Part shown: piece after piece, positions 53,101 to 64,000 of the stretch
How positions within the stretch are numbered: the stretch's first letter is position 1
How the letters are laid out: each line of letters begins with the position of its first letter
Source of the DNA: Otis tarda
Lineage: Eukaryota > Chordata > Aves > Otidiformes > Otididae
NCBI GenBank assembly: GCA_026413225.1
Contig: CM048552.1
Span: 201,513,553-201,577,552 of the forward strand
Length of the DNA stretch: 64,000 bases
Direction of reading: 5' to 3'
The notes under the pieces: generated by a model
What the model was told of the DNA's origin: nothing
Database searches by the model: none
Seen by the model: the letters and a program-made list of their open reading frames with translations, nothing else
Position numbers and translations under genes: made by a program

Positions 53101-53269
53101 TTAAAAAAAAAAAAACAAAACAAAAGCCAAATGAAAAAACCCCAAACCTCACAACCAAATTCAAACAAAAAACCCAAAACGTCCAAAAAACCCAAAACTA
53201 AACTACAGCCACAAAAAACAACCCCAAGAAAACCAACCACAAAACCACCACACACGCACACAGACACAC
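53101..53269 (+). repeat. A/C-rich, G-poor low-complexity stretch
   Basis: About 170 bp of the plus strand contains very few G or T and is built of AAAAC, CCAAA and CACA words. The complement is T/G-rich, the sense strand of YAP1. ORFs on the minus strand here (with strings of F, G, V and C) are artefacts of composition. Confidence 0.85.
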
Positions 53270-54264
53270 CTTGCTGACTTCAGCTGAATTTAGTTCACAC
53301 ATCAAATTTGTAACTGCAGCAAAGCTCAGTTTACACATACTGTTAAAACTTTTTAAAACCAAGCTCAGACCGCAGAGAGAGCTAAAGAACGCATACCCGA
53401 CCACAGCTAAGTATTATACTCACCCAGCACCAGAGTACACCTTTTTTCTGTCTTTTTAATTTCCAGTTCTAAGTAATTCAGATGTGTATTGGTGGGATTG
53501 GAAGAACCATTGTGTCACCCTAGTTCAGTTTCTATGCAACAGGAAAGTGGTAACTCTACACAGATGTCTGCAATAAAACTTCTTCAATTTCAGTTTACAA
53601 GCCAGGCAAACACCAACACTTTTTAATATCTTTTTTTTTTCCTCTATGTGGCTCATTAAGAACTGCTTTCCTCCATTATTTTATTTGCTGGTTTTGACGT
53701 TCCTATTAAGCTACATATTAATGCATGGTTTTATTTACTAAAGAACAAACAAAAAACCCCAACAACCACCACCCTCCCCAAAAACCTGATCCAAACCAAT
53801 GATTTGTTACACCATCTTATCTGTACCATTTCCACTCTCCCCCATTGATGTACTACATATTCCTAGCAGAAGACTGACATTTTCTGTTAAAAACACTGGA
53901 ACAGACCATCTTAAACCACATTCCAGATTACTCCATTCAATGAAATCTGTGCTTCTATAAACAGCACGGAAATGCAAATTTCACAACAGAAGAAGTCACC
54001 GATCTCATATCCAGAGGAGCTTAAACACAAAGTTTTTGTTTTGTTTTGTTTTTTTTAACCAAATAGCTCAAAATATAATTAGAAGAGTGAAATTTTGAAG
54101 ACTTAAGCAAATTTTCTTGAGGACTGCAGTTGATCAGCTCTCTGAATTTTAGATTAGGAATAGCTAGTTTTGTTGAGCATCTGTCTGAATCACTCAAGTT
54201 CTTTTTAGACTCACACAACTGTCCCTTATTATCCGATTATTTACTGATTGCCACATTTGAAACA

Positions 54265-54285
54265 ATATATTATATATATATATAA
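54265..54285. repeat. (TA)n microsatellite
   Basis: A TA repeat interrupted once (ATAT-TATATATATATATATA). Confidence 0.85.
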
Positions 54286-54943
54286 AAAACAGTTACAGCT
54301 GATTGACAATCTTAAAAAAAAACACCTCACAAATCTGGAAAGCCAAATACTTTTCTTTTGCTTACTGAACTGTCGTGATATGTAGACACACTGCACGACA
54401 CAGAAAAATAGGGTGTAAGCATCTGCTACTGCGATACTAGGAAGTAAGGCACGGTATTGACAGAAGCTATTTTGTAACTAAACTTAAAAGCAGAATATGA
54501 AATGACAGTTCCAAAGCAAGTTTGAGATCAACATTATTTCAGCATTGCCGGAACTGAGTATATGAAGAAACATAACCTGGCTTCCAAATACCTTGGCACT
54601 GCTTGCTTCTCTAATGTTCCATTCAATTAAAAACCTACATACATGTGTAGTATCAGCCACAAGATAGATATTTTATTCTAGAAACAAATCTCACGTGGAT
54701 ATTTTTTTTAATGACATACATGGGCATCATTTTATCACACCAGCATACTTATGTTTTGCTGGAGCAGCTCCCAGACACAAGCCGGAAGCAAGTGCAGACG
54801 ACCTTCCTCTTTCAAGGTGAAAGCGCCAACAGAAGTATTTGCATCCCAAAGTTCATGCAGAAGACTCAACTTCTGGAGACACAGCAATCATAGTAGGCAT
54901 TAAGTTCCAGAAAGCAATGACTAGAAGATTTGATTAGGAACAG

Positions 54944-55070
54944 CAAGTGTTGGGTTTTGGTTTCATTTTGGTTTTCTGGGGGTTTTTTTGGTTCTGGGTT
55001 GTTTTTTGTGTGGGTTTCTTTTTTTTTTTTAAAAAAAAAAAAAACCAAACCCAAATCAAAACAAAAAGCA
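54944..55070. repeat. T/G-rich then A/C-rich arms around T12A14
   Basis: A T/G-rich stretch (54948-55018) meets T12 (55019-55030), which directly abuts A14 (55031-55044), then A/C-rich sequence (55045-55068). The centre can fold as a perfect 12-bp stem with no loop; the flanks are only roughly complementary. Confidence 0.7.
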
Positions 55071-55316
55071 GCTGCAGGATAAGGACAAGTCCTGATATGA
55101 CATGAACAAACAACTACCAGTAAGAAATTTAAAACCAAAACAAAACACAGCACAGGAGGGAGAAATCAGAAGCTTTTGCAACAGTAGTTCTTCTCTGGTC
55201 AGCGTCCACAGGAGTCTATACACTAGGATCCACGCAAGAAAAAGAGCAGCAACACCACAAAGTTTCCCAATGACACAAACTTACTCTTGGTCAACTGCTA
55301 ACTGCAAAGAACTGGG

Positions 55317-55336
55317 AAAAAAAAAAAAAAAAAAAA
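55317..55336 (+). repeat. A20 tract
   Basis: Twenty A residues. T/G-rich sequence with T runs follows at 55391-55433. Confidence 0.85.
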
Positions 55337-57123
55337 GAAATATATACAGAGCGAAAGGACAAGCAGCAGATGGAATAAATTGGGGGTGGATTTTTTGGTT
55401 GGTTTCTTTTTTTTGAGTGGTTTTTTTTTTTTAATGAAAGGTTCAGAATGGTAGATGTTGTAAAACATTCTTAACCTTTCATCTAAACAATAACAAAAAG
55501 TGGAAAAGGCTTACAGAAGGGCTGCAGGGATCACTGAAAAAAGTTCCTACCTGAGGAAGACCCAGCAGGTTAGGACTCTTCAAGTTTCAAAAGACATAAT
55601 TTCCAGAGGAAAAGGTATCGATCCTGAGCAGATCAAACATGCATCAGCTGTTCATCACCACTTCCAAAATAAGAACCAGGCACCACTGAACAAAGCTAAT
55701 GGGAGCCAAGCTTCAACAGAACAAAGGTGTTTCTTCATGCAGTGGATAGAAGAGACTCCTTGCCAAAGTATGCAGCATATGCTAAAAGTTTCTATGGCCT
55801 CAAGGGCAGGCAGCACAAATCTTGGAGGACAGTTGGAAGCTGGGAGAGTTCTCGGAGAGAGTATCACATATGCTTGCCCTGTTCTTAGTCTTTCCAAGAA
55901 ATTTGCTCACAACCACTACTGGCAACAAGTTACTGATCTGGACAGCCACTTGGTTTAAATCATTACGGGCAGTTCAAAGAGACGCTGCTAACAAGCTCTC
56001 TTACAAGAGCAAAGCTTGCAGGGCTCAGCATTGCTAGGTTTTAAAACTGAACATCTTATCAAGATTAGCAGATGAAGACTTAGGGAGAAGAGTATCACTA
56101 CTTGTGCTGCACCCCTATTGTCGGTATTCCTGATTTTCATCTCCACTTCAAAACCACATCATCTTGTGAATTTTTTCCTTCACCTAATCATTTTAAGTGT
56201 ACCTTTGATGTATCACACAGAGACATCTATATGAACCAACGCAACATCATAATCTGATTCTGCTATTCAGCCTTGCTATGTCCACCAAATCCCAATATTG
56301 GCTCGGTAGGATCCAATAGAGAGGTAACAATTAGGAAATCCTGAGCTAATCTAAAATGCTGGGCAGGAGCATGAGCTAAACAGCCTAATATTTGACAAAC
56401 GTTTTCCCTTCAGCAAAAATATTGCCTTGAATGGTATGCAAGTGATACACTAACCTAAATGAAAAGCTACCAGTCCCAATGAAGTGCAAGTGAAAAAGAC
56501 TGTTTTATGTGACAGCACTAGTCGCTACTGCGCTGCAGTTTGTATATGTTTGTTTAATAAAACTTTTTCTTTTTGGACTCATCAGTTTGATAAAGTAATT
56601 GCTTACAAGAATTAGCATCTTACTTATTTTTCAGCAGCCTGCAAAACAGACAGATTTTTTAGCTGGAAGTCAAGAACTGAACAGCATACTATACAATGAA
56701 AGAACATGTGGATCTACTTCTTTTATAGAAGGTGTATCTTGCAGTTCAACTAAATGAAGAGAGAAGAAGTATATGCATATCTACCTGCATCTGGTAGGTG
56801 GGGTTGGAATACCTTAATCAGCAGTGAGTACGTAACGGCTAGTATTTTAAGCTCTCGTAACTTCCTTTCACAACTGCAGGTAAGGACAATACAGATCAAA
56901 TGTATTTGTCTGTAGAAACTGGATAGAAGCTAGCTATTTCAGCTACTCATGAGGTTAAAGTGTCCTGCATTACCAAAACAGTAAGTTTGCTTATATCTTT
57001 CATATAAAGAGCTTTACAAAGTTACAAGGAAATTACGTGCAGATCCTAGCAAAGCAAGAAGCATCTGCACCAGAATCTCCTGCATTTCAGATAAATTCCA
57101 TATAAACTTGTTCTGCGTGCACC

Positions 57124-57145
57124 AAAAAAAAAAAAAAAAAAAAAA
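57124..57145 (+). repeat. A22 tract
   Basis: Twenty-two A residues in otherwise ordinary intron. Confidence 0.85.
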
Positions 57146-57945
57146 GGAGCTCAGTGGCTTCCGACTTCTCACCATAAATTTATTTACATGAAATGTATCC
57201 ATTACAAAGGCAGCAAATTTCTCTTTAATGCAACTCCCTGAACCATGTGGAAAGTTAGCCATTACCTTGGCTTAGAAAGCACTTAAAATCCTCCCCCTTT
57301 CGTTTCACAGAGCAAGCATTTGAGATCATTTGAAAAGGGCAAAACTTGGTACAGGCCAGGGTCTACCACTCCAAGAGGACTGCAGAGCAGAGGAATCGAT
57401 TAAAGTTCACACGCAATCTCAGAGTTGCTCACCATCACAGCATGAACAGGATTCAAGCTGTAGCCCTGAGCAAAAGCCACACAAATAGTTGCACGAGAAG
57501 AGAAGTCTCCCTTCTGCTTCCCCCCTCCCTATTCCAAAGCAACCTTAAAAGCAGAAGTTGGACAATGGGTACCACAACTATGGAAACTGAATTAAAATTC
57601 ATTTTTCCTGGAGACATTACCACGTACAACTGACATTTAATTCATTAAGAAAACAATGAACTGTCCAAGTTCCTCAACAAATCTCTATAATACAAAGCTG
57701 ATCATGCCAAGACCCATCCAACAGCATAAGAAAAAAAATGGGCACAAATTTGAATTGCAAACTATTTTGTAAAAGAATATAATTAAGACTTCCTTTGACC
57801 TTGTTAATAGGGATGCTAAAATGTTAATTTTTAACTAACTGTTTACGCTAAGGTCTGTTTCACATTTTCTCCTCCTTAAGCCTAGCCAGTGACTAAATTA
57901 CCAGGATATTGTGAAACGTTTTTTCCAGTTATTAGTCATTACGGT

Positions 57946-57985
57946 AAAAAAAAAAAAAACAAAAAAAAACCAAAAAAAAACCAAA
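57946..57985 (+). repeat. A/C low-complexity repeat
   Basis: An A13 run and further runs of A separated by C or CC. Confidence 0.8.
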
Positions 57986-60900
57986 AGAAAAGTGCACAAG
58001 CATACAGATCATAACAGTTCTGAAAGTTCCTATCCTCTGTCACCCAGTAATTGTTTGGTCACAATACTGTAGGTCTGCTTTAGTTTCAGAATAGAATTCC
58101 CGTAAAAAGTGAAAACCTGACAGAGCAGTTACGAAAGTGAACACTTACTTCAGTCCAAATGTTAAACTCAACTCACTGGCTAGAAGAGTTTAGGTGACAT
58201 ACACATATGGAAATTAAAAGTGCATGTGTTTAGGGACAGAGGGTAAGAAAACAAAACATGGCTCTACACTGATGATAACAAACATATAATTATGTCAACA
58301 GCAGCATAACAAAAAGCTCTCAAAAATTTATCCATACATAAACTAGAACACAGGCAGTTTTTAGCTTAATCAGGCTCATGCATACAAAGCCCTGTAACCA
58401 TGCAACGTGCTATTAACTATTTTTACTGAAGACTGGAAGTATTTAAAACTGTTTGTTGTTAAACAAGTATAACTCATCCTGACCTGAAGACCAGCACAGA
58501 AGTCAATGGACACCTAACTCCAATTAAAGCACAGTATTATCTTTTTTTCTGCAAACATGTTTTTCATATATATATAAAAATGGCCTACAAGGTAGAGCAC
58601 AGAACATCTTTTCAAGTACTTTCATGTTTCCTTTGCGACAGCCTTTTATATGTCAGGTTACACCTTTTTAAATATATCTCATTTCATATCCTTAACTCAT
58701 GCAAAGCTGGTTACTCTGACAATGACAAAGGTTTTGTAAATAAAAAAATAAAAATCACTACTGAATTACGTGTGCATTGGATGTACAGTCTACCAACTGT
58801 ATTAACTGTACCATCAACATAGTTAGTAAATATGGAAAGAAATTTATTTTACTCTGTTTCTCACCATTCTGAAGAGACTATATAAATGTTGGAACAAAAG
58901 TAACTGCAGAGGAGTTGCCAACCAAGCTTTTCAAATAGGAACAACAAATTAGAAAAAAAAAAGATCTTGAAAAGTGAGATCCTATGAGAAAATATACCTG
59001 TGAATGAGCTCTGTTTCTTTCCTCTACCCAAATAATTCAATTTTGCCTATACAACCTATGCTTCTTTGCTTTCAGATGTTTTATTACGTCATAAATGTCT
59101 AATTTTACTACATATCCGGAAAAGGCAAAAAGTTTACTGAACATTTCAGTTGAAACAGGTAATTAGAAAGGGAAAGGCATCCTTAAAGCACTAACATTAT
59201 TTAAATGAATTCAGGTAATGCAGACAGACTTCTAACAAAGCTCTCCATAAATCAGAAGCCACTAGAGATGAACTAGCAATAGTAAATGACCTTTACTTGA
59301 CATTCCTATAAAGCAGATCAGCAGAAAAAAACTGGCTTCACAATCTCAATGTAATAATCAATAACTAACTTAACCACTAACAGTGATCTAAGTTACCAAA
59401 CAGCATGTCAGACTCAACAAAAAAGATCTGGTCTTTCACTATGACACAGCAAAGTCTCATTAGTGAAATTAAAGCAAAGTCCAAGACTGTTTTCAAGACA
59501 GCTTTGTTCCCACAGCAACTGGCATGACTGACAGGTAGTATACTGGTAAAAGTCTTACTTTACAAGGCAGCTTTGTATTACTAGCTTGACTTAACCAGCA
59601 ATTCAGAAAACCTAGCTATACTTGCCTGAAACACTACCTGAAGTAACTTAGTTAAAAGCCAAATAAAACACCAGCATGGTGAATCCCAGAAAAGCAGTAC
59701 TTCAGGAGACCACGAAACTGTGATGCAGCCGACTCACGCCTTTCAAATACTCCTGTTCTCCAAATGAAACTCCAGTTCTACTTACAAAAAAATAGCTGTT
59801 AAGTACCATTTTCATAATAAAGACAAATTTCCCCCACGCTACAGATTCCTACCTAAATGCTTAACAAAAAACATAGTTTACCTGGTAAATTTGCCAATAC
59901 AGCCTTATTTCAAAACAAGGTTTAGCAAGTTGTTTCTGAGAGTATGTCCTGCCATTACATGGCATCTATCTGTCAACATTACAGTACACAGCCTCCTCCC
60001 AATAATTTTGTTTCACATTATGCCAACCTCCAGGCTGTCAAATTTCCCTTACAGACAATTCTGTCTTTCTTGGGTCACCTACGTGGTATCCCGACCATGT
60101 CCTAGGGGCACCTGCCAGAGGACTGCTACTCACAGAAATCCCCTGTAAATTTCCTACGTTCAATCAAGTGTAATTTTCTTGAGAATTTACAAGAAAAATT
60201 GAGTCATTTAAATATTAGGGTTTACATAATCATATGCTGCTTTTTTTAAGGGGAAAAACAAACAAACCAACCAACCCCCCACCGTAAAAGAGGGGATAAT
60301 GTTTACACATATAGTGAAACACAGGGAGTTCCATCATTAATGACTTTTACTGCATTAATATGTTTGGACTGTAAAAACAATAAATGCAAATAAGTTGAAA
60401 TTCATAAAAATACAAGGACACAAAATTAAGAGAACGTAGCTATCAGTTTCAAAATATTAAACTAAATCTAATTACATCATCTGAATTTGTTCCCAGCTAT
60501 GAAGATAAACACATGTAGTGGTCTGGCCACATATAAAAAGAAGAGAAACATCTCTAGTTTTGGCTGACAGTTCTCTATTGCTGTTTACCTCATTTTTGGT
60601 TTTTTCCTTCAGTTGGCTGCAAGGGGAAGTGTCTAGTCTTAATCCAGAGCCTGACAGAAATTGCTTGTAGTTAATATCAGACTCGTTTTAACAGTTAATC
60701 CTTTATCTCAACCCCAAGTAACACACCTTGCTCTCCTGGGTGTCATCCAGTAAGTGCTTATGTCTGATACAGGAAAGCATTTATTTGGGAGCAAGCTAGG
60801 AACTCTGCTTTAATTTTACACATGACCCAATTTAGGACCCGCAGTTAAATATTTCAGCATTCCCAGTGCTAATAAGTTACTTTCTCTGGAAGTCTACTGT

Positions 60901-63900
60901 AAAAAATGGATAAACTGGTGAAAAATCCAGTTTGTTTGCTCTGTGTCAGCTTTTAAAAATTTGCAGCTGTTGTACCACAATTGCAGAGGGAAACTGAGCA
61001 AACTATAAACAGAGGTTTTATATTTGGAATTGTAAAGCTACTGATTTTCTTTTCATTTCGAGAAGAGGAAAGACAGTAAGAGATGAATCTTGTAAAAGTA
61101 GGGATCATTCTACCCACATATGCCACTGATCAGTTCAACTGCATTTACCCATTAGAAGTATTTTTTGCAAAAACTAGTGGGATAGTAGTGCCTGTATTAC
61201 TTTCATGAGAACTTTCAAATTAACATCCTTATATTATTTTACTAGTTTCTATCAAGTAGGAATTTCCATGATGTGACTGATGGCTTACAGATTACCCTAT
61301 GCTACAAACCAGATGACTACTAAAAAAACCACAACTATAATTCTTTGCCATCTTCAACATACACAAGAAGAAAGGTAGAAGGATAGGAGAGTCCAGAAGA
61401 CACTCATCTTGATTTATACCAAATCCTCGTTTGTCTTTAGAAGAGGTCAAGACCTGAGAAAACAGAAGTGGTTCCGTAGTGGCGTAACTGCTCCCATAGA
61501 GCTTGATGCTACTACTTTTAACCAAATACTACCTGACAAAACGTTTAATAAGCAAAATTGTAGAAGCATCTTTTTTTCAAGAAGAAATTCTGATTAAACT
61601 TGTATCAGAAGCCTCCTCTTATTAGATGAGAGAGATTCTAAGAGCTCTAATTATAAAGGACTAGTACATAAATATCTCTGTCACAATTATAGCTTTCAAC
61701 ATAATACAAAGTTTTCAGACCACAGTAAGATAAAACTTACCTCAAATTTGATTCAGGAGATAGGAAAGCATTGCTATAGAACAGTATTACACATTTAAAG
61801 CCTATAAACCAAAGCTACACCACTGTTCTCAACAGCTACTGCTGTATGCCATTGCTTTCTCTCTCCATTGCATTATACTCAGATCCGATTTAGATTTGTA
61901 AGAATTACATTTGCATTATATTTTCTACAGCTGGCACATGCTCCCCTATGGTATTAGAAACTCTCAGTAGAGGTTTGATCCAGTGCTTTTTAGAGTTTAC
62001 GGAAAGATTGCAATAGGCAGCAAACCAGGCACTATAAAGCACAAAGATTATTTTTATGAGAGATATACTGAAAGGTAAAATCTGTGAGAGGAAGAAAGGT
62101 ACAGATCAACAGCTGATTTAAAAAAAAAAAAGAAAAAAAAAGTAAAGAAAAAAGAAAATCCTCAGAGGCAATTTAATTGTGAGCTTACAACTAATGGCCA
62201 CAGATACTATACTTTTTCCCAATTCTATTTTCTTCTGAAGATAATAAATGCCAATATGCTTAAAAATAAAAGGAAAATACATTAATGAAAACCAGAGGGT
62301 TTGGTTTTGCTTTACCTGAACTCCCATCTATTAAGCTGGTTTTCAAATAAAATTACCCTGTATGGCAGGGTACTGAATGCATGGATGTAATCATTTGCAA
62401 TTTTTCTTAAGCAAAACAAAACTAAACACAAGAAAAGCACCGCGTGCCACTGCTTTCACTGATGCCCACCCACTAAACTGGCTGCAAGTTCTGTGAATTC
62501 AGCGGGCTGAATATGTACTTTCATTCTCCTCCCAGTTCAGTCTCAATAAGGCAGGTTTGCCCTTATTCTTCCTCTATTCTTTTAAAGACACAGAAATCTT
62601 TAGTACAATTGTTGCAAATTCAAAGTAGTTTGTATCATTGTTCTTTCATGAGATTCCTCAAGTAAGAGGGAGAAGAAAATATATACACTTAGCTGTACTC
62701 TGACTGTCTTGCAAGACACACACAAAAAAAAAAAATCTTAAGTTCCCAAAAATATACCATAGCATGTTTGACTCTAAAAGCATTTCAACTAACCCTTCTT
62801 TTCTCCAGCTATGTTCTGAAACTGACACCACTCATCTTCCCCTGCACAAATCTCATGGCATTTTTCTTTTTTAGATCATCAATTTTATCAATATTTTCAT
62901 AAATAGTCAGAAATAATCAAAAATGAAACTGATCTGACATGTCACAAATAAAATTTAGCAAATGGAACAATCTTCAACTGCTTTTTAGAACAAAGTATGA
63001 AAAAGTGACAAACTCATCAAAAGCAGCGTTTGCAGTTTTGGTTTCCAACAATACAGCTCTTTTAATGACAAACTAGCCTGAACTATAGAACCATAAACAC
63101 AAGAACTCACATTAACTGATGATTCTGAATATGCATTTCTCCAGTAAATTAAAGTATTCAATAAAATATGCAACCAAGGCAGCAGTTCTTCCAATAAACT
63201 TCATCTGCCCTGGAAGACTAAGATTACTTTGGCGGGGTGAGGAGGAAGGGAGTGGATGATATTGCTGTAGTGGGGAGTTCCAGTCAGGGGCAAAAATGGG
63301 ATGTGAGAGAAATTTAACAGCGTTGCTTGGTACTTTTCATGTGTGACAGGCAAAAAAATTTAAAAAAAAAAAGTATAGCAACAAACTTCCATGTTATCTT
63401 AAAACAATGTGGTTTCACAACATCGAAAGCCATACCCCTCTATAGAGCACAAAAGAAATGTGTAACAGTAATCTATTTTTAAGGTTTCTGCCAGATGGGT
63501 AAACACCTCAAACACACCCACAGATACTAACAAAAACCACCTTGGCCTCCTTCAGGAAGTCATTCAACACTTCACAGAAAAAAATAGGAAGTTGTTGATA
63601 AACTGCTTGCAAGAACTACTTCCTGTAGGAAAAATAATTACAAGACTTGTTTGTTGGACAGTTAACTTCTCCTCACACTACAAAATGAGAAGTGGTATTA
63701 CTCAAGCTTTGTAACAAAAGCATAACACTAAGTTAAAACCATACAAGAATAATTCTAAAATCGAGCAAAACCTTCTTGTTTCTGCAAGTTGTTATCTGCT
63801 ACTCCCATGGCACATTATCTTTTGCCTAGAGAGCGATCCCCTAGCTTTCTCCGTAGTTCACTGAAATGTCAACCAGCAGCTGGCTGACAGGAAGCGGTTA

Positions 63901-64000
63901 AAAAGCAATGCAGTTGACATCACCACACAAACCAAGCCAGTCTCTTGTACTGCATGTTTAAGAATGGGCTAAAGCTACCGCTCAGCAATGCTGAGATGAC

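Noticed and set aside
53070..53267. Minus-strand ORF with Gly/Phe/Val/Cys-rich membrane-like text
   Set aside because: Pure translation of the T/G-rich complement of a low-complexity patch.
55500..55958. 152-codon plus-strand ORF
   Set aside because: No recognisable motif, no splice context, and other ORFs overlap it in other frames and on the other strand. One ORF of this length is expected by chance in 64 kb read in six frames.

Overview
The window is vertebrate, most likely bird, DNA. Four short exons with canonical splice sites on the minus strand encode recognisable pieces of the Hippo-pathway co-activator YAP1. The interspersed repeats are CR1 LINEs and a long avian-type retroviral solo LTR. 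There are no bacterial-type genes, operons or CRISPR arrays.

Layout, in YAP1 transcription order (right to left). Positions 64000 to 25452 are the end of a very long intron 2. Exon 3 (25451-25336) holds the second half of WW domain 1. Intron 3 follows, then exon 4 (17129-17016), which is all of WW domain 2. Intron 4 is 13.7 kb and contains a solo LTR at 10552-11698. Exon 5 (3283-3102, or to 3090 with a second donor) holds the proline-rich SH3-binding motif and the start of the leucine zipper. Intron 5 is 1.5 kb and ends at the 48-nt alternative exon 6 (1573-1526). The rest, to position 1, is intron 6. Exons 1, 2 and 7 onward are outside the window. All visible junctions agree in phase.

The three splice choices known for mammalian YAP1 can all be read here: skipping of the 114-nt exon 4 (one or two WW domains), the tandem donors of exon 5 (plus or minus VRPQ), and the 48-nt exon 6 (plus or minus 16 residues). 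Every combination keeps the frame.

Mobile elements: three 5'-truncated CR1 copies in the same (minus) orientation lie within 4.6 kb (39.0-43.6 kb), and a fourth, older CR1 tail lies at 45.7 kb on the plus strand. The longest copy keeps most of its reverse-transcriptase domain but is broken. Much older relics include a MIR-like SINE (19.1 kb) and an ancient CR1-type tail (20.1-20.4 kb). The plus-strand stretch 35.8-37.1 kb, and the first 0.5 kb, read like protein in shifting frames and may be decayed retrocopies, but no parent gene was recognised. The remaining sequence is AT-rich intron with homopolymer tracts, microsatellites and A/C-rich low-complexity patches. No new system was found; the most informative points are the conserved splice architecture, the LTR with its exact target duplication, and the unexplained retrocopy candidates.
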